From assembly GCA_029490685.1 (NCBI GenBank), contig CM055958.1:14506230-14570229 (forward strand): 64,000 nucleotides of DNA, in the 5' to 3' direction. The notes beneath the pieces were generated by a model. The model was not told the origin of the DNA, did not search any database, and saw only the letters and a program-made list of their open reading frames with translations. This document shows, one piece after another, positions 46,638 through 57,401 of this stretch (its first letter is position 1; the number at the start of each line of letters is the position of its first letter). A program made the translations under genes and the position numbers. Source of the DNA: Schizonepeta tenuifolia (Eukaryota > Streptophyta > Magnoliopsida > Lamiales > Lamiaceae).

Positions 46638-47310
46638 TTATGATCACTGCGAAGGTATATATATAAGAAGTAAGGGAAATCTTTTGCAGAAAATAGTTAG
46701 ACAATTTCTGAGAAGACGATGAACAGTTATTGCAGATAGATATGAATGAGGAAGGTAAGAGATCACTTCCTGATTTTCCGCTATATATAGGTTTTTGACT
46801 CGATTGAGATCGACGGCTGGGGTTAAATGGCGCGAATCCATCAACTGCTGAGATCACGCAACTGTTGACTATCTTTGACTTGACATCATGCACCGAGTTC
46901 CAACCCGCGCGTGAGAAGGTGTACAGTTTTTCTTGTCAGCCCAGTCGCACTATAAAGTAGGCTATAGATGTTCAGGCGTAATTTACATTTAATGCGACAT
47001 GATGGCTATTTTAATGTAACTGACTTGCTTAGGAATGTTTGAATTTATCTCAAACATTCTCATTTAAGAACATAACACCTTCAGCCATAAATGTTACCTG
47101 CCAGCTGATGTCGGAATCAGCTGTGTTCCAATGTTGCGGCATACCATCAGCTGACTCGAATTCCTCTTTTCAACTGACGTCTGATCCAACGTTGCAGCAT
47201 ACCGTCAGCTGACTCGAATTCGTCTGTTCAGCTGACGTCTGATGTCTTCGGTTGGCAATCCGCATCTGAGATTCCCTCTTCATCTCAGCTTCCCCCTCAG
47301 ATGGATATCT
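46638..47310 (-). promoter_or_regulatory. Spacer with candidate ORF3 promoter (copia 2)
   Basis: TATATATA at 46782-46789 lies about 147 nt before the ORF3 ATG. Shared with copia 1 are CAGCCCAGTCGCACTATAA, GGGGTTAAATGGCGCG, the block around the TATA box and the 58-bp repeat pair (47139, 47197). PPT-like purine tracts follow pol (about 47270-47300). Promoter function is inferred. Confidence 0.45.
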
Positions 47311-50300
47311 ATCTCTTCACCTCAGCTGGTTCCTCATCTGATGGATCCAGCAATCCGAGTAAATCATATAACATCTTGAACCGTGCTTCGGCTAGAGATT
47401 TGGTGAAGATATCTGCTCTCTGAATCTCAGTTGGAATCTTCTCCATGGATACATCCTTCTTCTCAATATGGTCTCAGATGAAATGATGTCGGATGTCGAT
47501 GTGCTTCGTCCGAGAGTGATGAACATGATTCAAAGAGATGGCAATGGCACTTGAGCTATCACAATGAATGGGAACCTGTCCAGTTGCAACTTCATAGTCT
47601 CTCAGTTATTGCTTGAGCCACAACACTTGCATGCAGCAGCTACCAGCAGCCATATATTCTGACTCGGTTGTAGAAGTAGACACACATGCTTGTTTCTTGG
47701 AAAACCACGAAACTAGCTTGCTTCCCATGAACTGACAGTGTCCAGATGTGGACTTCCTATCCAACCGATCTCCACCTAGATCTGCATCTGAGTATCCAGT
47801 CAGTTGGATGTTGTCGTCGGTTGGATACCACAACCCAACATTTACAGTTCCCTTCAGATATTTGATGATGTTCTTTGCTGCCAACATGTGAGCTTCCCTC
47901 GGTTGAACTTGGAACCGGGCACACACTCCAACCGCGTAAGATATGTCTGGCCGACTGGCTGTTAGATAGAACAAAGAACCGATGATCCCTATATACTTAC
48001 TGGCATCCACGAGCTTTCCTTCATGTCCAGGTTCAATATTCCAGTTAGTATTCATCGGGATCCTTGTAGTCTTACTTGTCTGCAATCCGAACTTGGTGAT
48101 GAGCTCCTTTGTATACTTGGACTGATTGATGAATATCCCTTCTGGTGACTGCTTCACTTGAAGTCCAAGAAAGTAGTTCATCTCACCCATCATCGACATC
48201 TCGAACTTCTCCTTCATGAGATTTGATAATTTTTCACACAACTCCTCCGACTTAGAACCGAATATGATGTCGTCGACGTAGATTTGCACAACAAGTATAT
48301 CTTCTCCAACTTTGATGGTGAACAGGGTTTTGTCGACTGACCCTCGTTTGAATCCCGAGTTCAGAAGAAAACCACAAAGAGTGTCATACCAAGCCCTGGG
48401 TGCTTGTTTCAAACCATAGATTGCTTTCTTCAACTTGTACACTATTCCATCTCCAGTTTCAAAATCGGGAGGCTGTTCAACATATACATCTTCCTTGATA
48501 TCTCCGTTGAGGAATGCACACTTCACATCCATCTGATAGACCTTAAACTTGTGAAATGCGGCATAGGCTAGAAAGATTCGGATGGCTTCCAGCCTTGCAA
48601 CCGGCACGAAGGAGTTCTCTAAATCGATTCCTTCTTGTTGGCAATATCCCTGAGCTACCAACCTTGCCTTATTCCTCACGATGAATCCAATGGCGTCTCT
48701 CTTGTTCTTGAAAATCCATTTTAATCCAATGACTTTGACACCATTTGGTCTTTCTACCAACTCCCATACACAGTTGCGTAGAAATTCATTCAGTTCTTCT
48801 TGCATGGCTGTTGTCCAGTGAATACAGTTGAGAGCTTTCACAACATTCTTCGGTTCTGGTACATCAGCTACAAAGCAAGAAATCATGGCAACATCTCCAG
48901 CTTGCTTGAACTCCTCAAGGACTGCCAACTCCTCAGCATATTGGGCATAAGTGTTGGAATCTTCCTCGGTTGAATCTTGAGTCGCAACTCTGCTTCTTGT
49001 ACGCACACCTTCGGTTGGATCTCCGATGATGTTGTCAGTGGAATGATCTTCATACCATCTTTTGTTGCGTCCTCCTTCTTCTTCCAACTGTGGTTGTTCC
49101 GTGATCTGAGATGTGGGAGATGCTGGACTCTTCTGAGCTGGTGATTTATCAGTTGTTGAGTCTGAATCCTCAACATTGATAACATTTCGAACCGGGCTTG
49201 GTTGGGCTTCGGATGCTGATGCAGTTGGAGTGACATCAGTTGGAGTTCCCCCATGAGATGAGCTGGGGTCCTCGCATTCATTTTCAGAGGAGTATGGATC
49301 ATCATCCTCGGTTGCCCATACCAATGGTTTAGCTAGATTCTTTTCCCTTAGTGCTTGCGATCTTGTGAGAGCAGGTGGAACTTGTAGATCAGTCTGTCGT
49401 CCTTTAGCCTGTTCCCTGCACTCAAAAGTAGATTCATCAAAACTAACATGAGGTGTTATCTCCACAACACGAGAGCTATTGTTGAAAACTCTATAGGCCT
49501 TGATTCGAGCGGCATATCCGAGAAATATGTCTTTCGAAGCCTTGGCATCAAAAGTTTTCAACTGAGTCTTCCCATTGTTGTGAATATAACACTTAGAACC
49601 AAAAATGCAAAAATATGAAATATCTGGCTTCCTGCGTCTCCATAGCTCGTATGGTGTCTTTCCCAACCGCTTGGTTAGAAGAGACCGGTTCTGGGTGTAG
49701 CATGTTGTGTTGATGGCCTCAGTCCAAAATCTCTTTGCCAGAGCTGAGCTTGTCAACATGGATGTAGCTGCATCTTTCAGTGTTCGGTTTCTTCGCTCAG
49801 CTACTCCATTCTGTTGCGGAGTACGCGCAGCTGATGTTTGATGAGTAATTCCATGCTTCTCGCAGTACTCGATGATGGTTTCATTTAGAAACTCGGTTCC
49901 ACGATCTGATCGGATGGAGATGATTTTCATTTCTTGTTGGTTCGATATCCGATCCATCAGCTTGGGTAGCTCATCTCGGGTCTCACTCTTGTGTCGCATG
50001 AAAATGGTCCACATATATCTGGAGAAATCATCAGTTACAACAAGGGTATACTCGTTGCCATTCATGCTCTTTGGTGTAACTGACCCGAAGAGATCCATGT
50101 GGATTAGCTGTAACACTCGGTCGGTTGAGGGTGTTGTCTTCAACCGGAAGGAAGATCTAGCGAGCTTTCCCAACTGGCATGCACTAGATATGTGTTGTTG
50201 AAAACACTCGGTTTGGTATGCCTTTTGCATGTTCTTGTCTGGCGAGTCGGTTCATAGTCTTGAAATTCAGATGGTTGAGCCTTTTGTGCCACAACCAGCT

Positions 50301-50735
50301 CATATCTGAACTTCTCTTTGATAACAAGCAGGTGTCAGGAAGACTACTGTTCCAGTCAGCATAGTAGACATTTCCGGTTGGCGATCGATTTCCCAACAAT
50401 ATGACCTGCTTTGATCCGACATTTTTAACCCTACAACCCTGTGCATCAAACTTGACAGAGAAACCATTATCACAGAATTGGCTGATGGAGAGCAAGTTAT
50501 GCTTCAATCCATCAACATATGAAACATTAGAAATCGAAACGTGATTGGTTTCAAGGGTACCGTAACCTCTGGTGTAACCTTTTGAGTTATCACCAAAAGT
50601 AACTGATGGACCTTCTTTCTCCACGAAACTTCCAAGCAAATCCTTCAGATTTGTCATGTGTTTCGAGCATCCACTATCCATCACCCACATTGTTGTTGAC
50701 GCTTTATTCTTCCTCAGATGTTTCTCCTGTTCCTG
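47311..50735 (-). pseudogene. pol: Copia 2 pol (PR-INT-RT-RNase H)
   Basis: The protease/pre-integrase frame 50738-50184 has MDSGCSKHMT. A 2-base loss near 50190 shifts to a second frame open from 50230 to 47606 (874 codons). It carries CQLGKLARSS, MDLFGS, SDRGTEF, PQQNGVAERRNRTL, the RT YVDDI motif and RNase H DRKSTSGHCQFMG. Near 47606 CAG has become TAA, and a TGA lies near 47474 in the RNase H tail. Over 90% identical in protein to copia 1 in RT/RNase H. The three lesions in about 1,140 codons are fewer than in copia 1. Confidence 0.94.
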
Positions 50736-50764
50736 CATAGAGAAACTCGCTTAGGTCCCCAATT

Positions 50765-52976
50765 TTAGTTGGATCCTGGAGGGTTAGAACCAATTCCCCC
50801 TGGAACTGTGCGTCGCTTTTCCCTGTATACTCGGATGGATTTATCATTCCAGATCACTTTTCCTTCATCGTCAACTATAACAACACCTCGGTTATCCTTA
50901 GGCTTGTTGTTAGTAGTGATGTTCTGTTTCTTGGAAGGAGTTGGATTTCTCCCATTGTGAGCTTTCGGAGGAGAGGCTTTTCCCCTGTTTTGATGGCGAT
51001 TCTTATCCTGTTGAATTTGTCTGTGAGGTCGGACGCCTTGTTGGAATCTTTGTGGCTGATTCTGATTTCAACTCCCTGAATGTTGTCTATAGCTATTTAT
51101 GCCATGTTGGTGGTTCATGTTGTGGCATGAATATCTCCAGCTGTTCGACCTGTTCCTTATTGGTTGACTCAGTTGGAACCTTTGGTTGAACTGATGATGG
51201 AACCGATGTTGATTCAGATGGTTGGATCCTTGTCGGTTCTGCGGTCGGTTCCATTCTTTCTGATGTTGACTCTGAGGTTGATGCAGAGGTCGGTTCTGAT
51301 TCTGAATTCGGTTGCGATTGTGTCTTCGACGCCTCTGATTGCTCTTCTGACTTTTAGAACATTCCCCCTCGGTTGATGTCCCAACCGATGGAACATTCTC
51401 TCTTCCATCTACTGCTCATTTTCCCTTCTCAGTTGTGGTTCCCTTGGTCGGTTGAGCTTGCTGAGAAGTGGAGGTTGGATTACTTTGGGGAGACTTAGGT
51501 TCAACTGTGTTAGGTTTGACAACCTTGACTTCCACATCTTTGATGAAGATCGCTGGAGGGATTCCAGTATCCTTGATTATATCATAACCGAGTCCTGACA
51601 GGTCATCGATCTGTCGGCTGTAACTGATAAGATTCTTGATGATCTTGGATGACTGATATAGCTTGATTAGATTATCCTTCTCAGTTTGTAACTCCTTGAG
51701 GAGGACAGCTATATGCTCGGTTTGTCCGTCTGACTTCTTTATCAGCTGGTCGATCTGAGCCTCTTGATTTTTCAACTGATCTTGCTGCTCCTTGATCTGC
51801 TTCGTCAACTCCTCATCGGTTGGAGAATTAGTTCAGTTAACTGCACTCAGTTGACTTTTAAGATTATCTATCTCTTCAGTTTGGCTCTTGATCAGATCGT
51901 CCTTCTCGGTTAAGGATTCTTCAAGTTTGGAGAACTGTTCTTGAAGACTCTTAAACTCAACCGATTGCTGATGAAGTTCCTCACTGAGTTCTTGAAAGTC
52001 ACTCCAGGAGGGTTCCAACTCTTCATCTAGTGATTCCTGCATGTTAGAAATATTGGAAGAGTTCAACTTAGCAGGATTAGAGTGTACCTCAGTATCATCT
52101 TGGTCGGTTCCAAGTGCCATGAGGCATTGATCCTGACTGATGACGTTGTTGGTGGAAGTCAGCTCATCCTCATCTTCAGTGTCAGTGAAGATGTCCATGT
52201 CGTTAGCTGCTTCTTCTGCAACCATGGCCTTATTCTTTCCAGCTTGCTTGGCCCTCAACGCTTTTCTCTCTTTCTTCGAGAGGTCTGGACAATCTGCTTT
52301 GAAATGTCCTTCCTTGCCGCATTCAAAGCAACCGTTGTTCATAGGCTTTGAGTTGTCTCGAGTTCGGTTAGATTTGTAGAACCTCTTGTATTTGCCGAAC
52401 CGAGTGTCCATGTCAGCTAGCTTCTTTGACAGGGCGGCTATGTTCTGTTGCAGTTCCTCTCTGCTTGGCTCCTTTGTAGCTGTGTCCGCAGATCTTGTTG
52501 GCCTCGATGTTCTCGATTTTGAGTAGTCAGCTCGGAGAGCTACTGACTTGGTGGCTGAACCAACATCCTCATGTCTACTCGTCTGAACCGATGACTGAGT
52601 TGACCTTCGTCGGTTCACCTTGTACTCATTTCCCTTCAGAATTGAGAACAACCTTTCAGTTCCCATCTCACCAAGGTCAGCTCGGCTCTCATGGATATTA
52701 GTGAAGGTATCCCACTCAGCTGGTAGAGCTTGTAATACTTTGAGGTTGATTTCTCTCAAAGTGTATTTTCCTTTTTGGATGGACTAGATCCTTCTGATGA
52801 TGTCCATGAACCGGAGCTCTAGCTGATCGATGGTTTCATCAGTTCTCAGGCAAAAGTTGTCGAAGTCTTGGCATGCATGTGAGAACTTGTTCTCCTTCGT
52901 CTCGTCGCATCCTTCACTCAGCGATGCCAAGATATCCCACATTTCTTTGGCAGTTTCGCACTCTTCTATCCAAGGA
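50765..52976 (-). pseudogene. gag: Copia 2 gag, N-terminus deleted
   Basis: Begins within the capsid region at the deletion junction 52976 (WIEECETAKEMWDILASLS frame). TAG (from CAG) lies near 52786. The frame 52759-51833 is open and includes LQALPAEWDTFTNIHESRAD and the intact knuckle CFECGKEGHFKADCP. Coiled coils follow (51416-51808), then the Gln/Asn/Arg-rich tail, ending at TAA 50765-50767. A stop near 51415 interrupts the tail. About 190 N-terminal codons present in copia 1 are missing. Confidence 0.88.
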
Positions 52977-54419
52977 AATGTGGTGGAAATTAACTCGTAT
53001 AAATTTACTCACGCTTTTATGCACGGTTGGTCAATAACCAAAACAGTTGATGAATAAAGCAGTTTGTATGCAGGTTAGAGAGTCAGTTGAATATGCAATA
53101 ATATAACTGAAAATAAACACAACACACAAAGAATTAACGTGGTTCGGAGAGAACTCCTACGTCCACGGGGAGTTGTGAGTCCACACAACTCAGTCCAAGT
53201 TCTTCTGGACAAACCACAAAGCTTACGCGGGCTTTGCATCCGTTGAGATAAGTTTGCGGGTACTTATCAACCTTACAGTTTAGTTTTCGGGTACTAAACA
53301 ACCTATGTACTCAGTTAAGGGAAGAGTAGGGTCCTAAAACCTTTTCAGGTATGAAAGATTAGGTTCCAACTAATAGCTCGAACAAGAAGTGAGCTAGGAT
53401 CTAACACTCTACGAACTCTCACAAAGTGATGTTCTCAAGGTTGGATCTAAAGACACTCAGACAAAATCTAACACTCTAGAACTCTCAACAAGTGATGTTC
53501 TAAGAGACTAAATCTAATTCAACTCGAGTAAGGAGTTTAGTTCTTTCTTTCGCACTTGGCAATTGTCTGTCTCGTCTCGTGTGTGTCTTATCTCTTGTGA
53601 GCGAATGAATGTCTCTATTTATAGGCGGAGAGAATCAACTAGCCGTTGGAAGAGCTGTTGATCTCTGTTCTTTGATAGCGATGGCTTGTCTCTCATCTCT
53701 GCAGACTTTCAGGATTTGGCAATTGCGTGCTTCTGCTTTCCATCTGAGACAGCCTTGTGTTGGACCAAATGAGGTAATGACAGAGAGTCAAACCTTCACG
53801 TGACTTCCTAATTTGAAATTCAAATCTCAACGTCAGACTTTCATCAAGGAGAGGTTGATTGAGATTTTCGATCTACATCTGACTGGTTCTTCAGCTGATG
53901 TTCTGTCTGAATGCTAACAGTTGAACTCTTAGCTGATCTGAACTTCATGTTGTTGATCTTCTTAGTTTGAGGTCCTACAACTGATGTTCTGAAACTGAAC
54001 ACTCAGTTGTCTTTCTTATATCCGATTAGTTGGGTTCGAACGCTCGGATGACTTTCTTTCATCTGATGTTCTCTTCCCCTGTCTACTTCTCATCTGATGA
54101 ACGCTCAGTTGTCTTCCTTACGACTGATGTTCAATTGCAACTTCTCTTAAAAGTAACTTTCCCCTTTTTCAATGCTTAGATGACTTTTGCATCTTCCACT
54201 TTGAATGCTCATCTTGTGAACGCTCAGTTGTCTTCCTCACAACTGATGTTCTATCCGAGTGAGGCCTTATTTCCGTCTTCAGCGGGAGTCCTGTAAAGAT
54301 AAAATCTTGACAATGCTCAAACAGCAAGCCTAACTACTAACATTAGGATCTGGCAACATCTACTTGGTTGGGGTCAGTTGGTTTTGGAATCAATCAAAAC
54401 TCTAATAAATTTCCCAATA
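52977..54419 (-). repeat. Copia 2 5' LTR, truncated
   Basis: Starts inside the LTR at GGAAATGTGGTGG, fused to gag, and ends CCCAATA (CCCAACA with one change). TATA box at 53616-53623. The U5 end, hairpin and PBS are missing. Confidence 0.92.
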
Positions 54420-55662
54420 AACGAGCATTACTAACATGCAAATCATAATATCAAAACATTAACGAGCTTTAACTAAATGACGCGTCTTCGTCTCTTACAT
54501 TTTTCATTTTATTTTTAGAAAAATCCCAATTAAATATATAATCATCCTCGTTCATCATATATCTCGTTTCCATAAACATAACATACATATCATAACATTT
54601 ACTATCCTAAATCGTGCCTTCTTCGTCTCTTAGGTTTCAAATTTTATTTTTAGAAAAATCTAAAACAATTTATAGAGTTTATTAATATCATGAAGAACAC
54701 TAATCTATCATTCAATCACCAAAGAAATCGAGCTACGATCAAAGCCCCAAATTATAAAAAAAATCGGTACAAACCCTAAGACAAAGAGGTGTGATTTTCT
54801 TCATGATTCAATCCGTAGAACTCGATTCTAAACATCCTAGAACATGATTCGATTACAAGACAACATGCTTCTTACTCTCTTCATTTTCGAAAAAATTAAA
54901 AATGATGGAATAAAGATTTGTTCGGTTCAAATGGTAGATGAAGTTCTTACCTTTCATAATATGGATTTGGAATTGGAAATGATCGGTAGATGGAAGAGTT
55001 AAGCACTTGAGGAAAGTTTGGAGTTGAAGCTTTAATGGTGGAAGATGAGAGAAAAATGAGAGAAAGAGATGGAGGAGTGGTGGCAGAAATGAGGGGAAGA
55101 AAGGAGACGGTGATGACTCACTATAGTGACACATAAAGTGAAGAAATATCCTACAAAAGTATAGTGAGTCGCTAAGGGGTTGTTTGGCGAGGATTATTAG
55201 AAGATAATATCTCGTTTCCGGCTCTTAAACGATGATTTAAAAGTCGAGAAATACTTTCCTAGATAGTTTTGAATTCGACGAAAATTAATTCGTCCGTTAG
55301 ATTGGAAATAATTTACGTACTCGGAAAACCTAATTCGTTTTTCAAAATCCGAGAAAAAGTCGGGACATCACAGTCCAAAATTCGTCCGGAAAATCATAAA
55401 AACTAACTTTCTCCGGCGAACTCGTCTCGAAGAAAAAGTGAATGTAAATTCTTACGGATTTTGATTCTGAGTTTTCGGGCAAAAAATTTACCGGACGCGA
55501 AAACCCTAATACAGTAGTCGTTCGTCCGATTTCTGGAAATTATTTTTGGAAACGGATTTCACCGTAAATCTTAGAATTTAATTTCATGATCTTAGGCGTG
55601 CAAAGCCATAATTATTATTAACTTTCATATTTAAAGACTGTAGAAAAAGTCGGGGTATTACA

Positions 55663-55804
55663 GTATATATATAATAGCAAAGTTTGCGTTAGGAAAGCGA
55701 GACCTTACAATTGAGACGGGGGGAGTAATTCTAAATTGTGTTCTTTGATTATTTTAATACTCATCTACAAATTTATGTTTTTTTTTGTTGAATGATATAT
55801 ACTA
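55663..55804. other. Short filler with possible Stowaway terminus fragment
   Basis: Target repeat GTATA, then AT-rich sequence. GAGACGGGGGGAGTA near 55711 resembles a Stowaway terminus (reverse TACTCCCCCCGTCTC), but no partner terminus was found. Confidence 0.3.
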
Positions 55805-56081
55805 CTCCCACCGTCCACGAAAATTATAATCAGATTTTCATTTTGGTCAGTCCACGAAAATTATAGTTTTTCCATTTAAGGAAATTACTTTACACACTCT
55901 TTACTTTTTTTAACCTCATTTCTTTTCAATATTTACCTACTTTATTACTACACTCAAAACATACCTACTTTTCAATACAAAAATTGAAGAGTATAATAGT
56001 TCACCAGACACAAATCTACCTAACTTTTCTTAAAAATCCGCACCACAATCTAAAAATTATAATTATCGTGGACGGAATGAG
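55805..56081. mobile_element. Stowaway-like MITE, 277 bp
   Basis: Terminal inverted repeats CTCCCACCGTCCACGA and (reverse) CTCATTCCGTCCACGA, flanked by TA on both sides (55803-55804, 56082-56083). Non-coding, typical Tc1/mariner-derived plant MITE. Confidence 0.88.
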
Positions 56082-56083
56082 TA

Positions 56084-57401
56084 ATTTTTATAAATACAAT
56101 ATTTGTGCATAGTTTTTTTATGTTTTTTATTAAATAAACGAGTTCCATTAATCTTATAAGTTCAAAGAAGTTTCGATTTGGCTAATTTGGCTGGATTTCT
56201 TCCTTAAGAGAAAAACATTTGAACCACTCTATTTCTCTATCTCTTTTTAAGTCAATAAAATCTATTTGTATACTGTAACTGAAATCTAAATACACGCACA
56301 AGTTAACATCCATATAAAGATATGTAAAAATACACGTTCTTCTTTTTAAAGTAACACGTTCTTCTTTTTTAAACATGTATTAGTGTGTTCATATATGTTG
56401 AATTACCTATTGTTCAGCATTGAAATCTTCTTCTTCTTTTTTCCTTTTTGTTTTAAGCTCGATCACAAGACCTCTCAAGTCTCGATTATTAAAATTGCCA
56501 AATTGTGAGAAATTTGATATATCTTGAAACTTATAAAATTATGGAACTAATCTGAAAATTTTTCCTTTGAATGTTTAGTTTCATAAAAGAAAAAATATTA
56601 TTAACGGAGAGTTATTAACTTATTGTACTTTAATGTAATCATCTATTTCTCTATGTATTTAGCTTATGCATGTGAATTTTATAGCTATATGGTGTTTACC
56701 TAATAAAATCAATATTGCATATCTAAAATTTGATGACAGATTAAACTTCTATTAATCATGAATGATCTTATTATATAGATATTTTATGAATTTAAATGAA
56801 TTTTGGGGAATTCTGAATTTTTCAAAATTTGAAACCATCCAATCAAAAAACCTATTGTGAGAGTTTAGTGAAGAATGAAAAATGAGAGAGAAAATTGGGG
56901 GTGAAGAGGGTTGGTGGGCACTACCGCTACCGTCGTCACCGTTGGAACAGAGGGTTGGTAGTGGTGGTGGTGGTGGCTAGAGAAGAAGATAGGTGGGACT
57001 TGGGGAGAAAGAGAGAAGAGACGAAAATAATTTCTAATTTATATGTTTCTTGTAAAGATAAAGATGCAAAAATAAATGAATTATAAATGATTAGGATAGT
57101 ATCAATGAACATAATTCTTCGCTAAATTACTTGATATGGAAATGAATAGAAAATAAAACATTTACCTTAAATTTTGATACAAGAAGTAAATAATTTTCAA
57201 GTTGGTTATAATAAGGGCCTATATGAAAACAGTGAATCATAATTTTAAAAAACAAATAAATTCAAACAAATAATAATTTAATAAAGAAAGGCGAGATTTT
57301 TATAAAAATCTAATAAACACAATTTTCTATTAATTGTACCATACAACAAAAGAAGAGAAAATTCAATGGCATAATTTTTAAATAAAAAAATAGTGATGCA
57401 G
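56084..57401. other. AT-rich filler, no gene
   Basis: About 1.3 kb with no supported gene. A 63-codon plus-strand ORF (56895-57086) has a Val run and no homology signal that I recognise. The last five bases, TGCAG, are the presumed left target repeat of element D. Confidence 0.6.

Larger units (their letters stand above)
41300..54419 (-). mobile_element. Sirevirus-like Ty1/copia element 2, truncated at its 5' side
   Basis: Same layout as copia 1: 3' LTR 41300-42701, PPT, ORF3 43021-46637, spacer, pol about 47310-50735, gag 50765-52976, partial 5' LTR 52977-54419. A deletion removes the U5 end of the 5' LTR, the PBS and the gag start. ACGAGC occurs just outside both ends (41293-41298 and 54421-54426) with one extra base at each junction. 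LTR arms differ by roughly 2-3% by eye. Confidence 0.9.
39408..55662 (-). mobile_element. Solo gypsy LTR C (TSD GTATA), split by copia 2
   Basis: Left arm 39408-41298 starts TGTCACAGCCCC; right arm 54421-55662 ends GGGGTATTACA. Identical 5-mers GTATA flank it (39403-39407, 55663-55667). The arms sum to about 3.1 kb, similar to LTR D (3.2 kb). No internal region belongs to it, so it is a solo LTR. Stem-loop at 39779-39798. Confidence 0.88.

Noticed and set aside
55700..55726. A second Stowaway element
   Set aside because: Only one terminus-like sequence (GAGACGGGGGGAGTA) is present; no partner terminus on either side of solo LTR C.
56895..57086. 63-codon ORF with a Val run in filler
   Set aside because: Low complexity, no homology recognised, no promoter or exon context.
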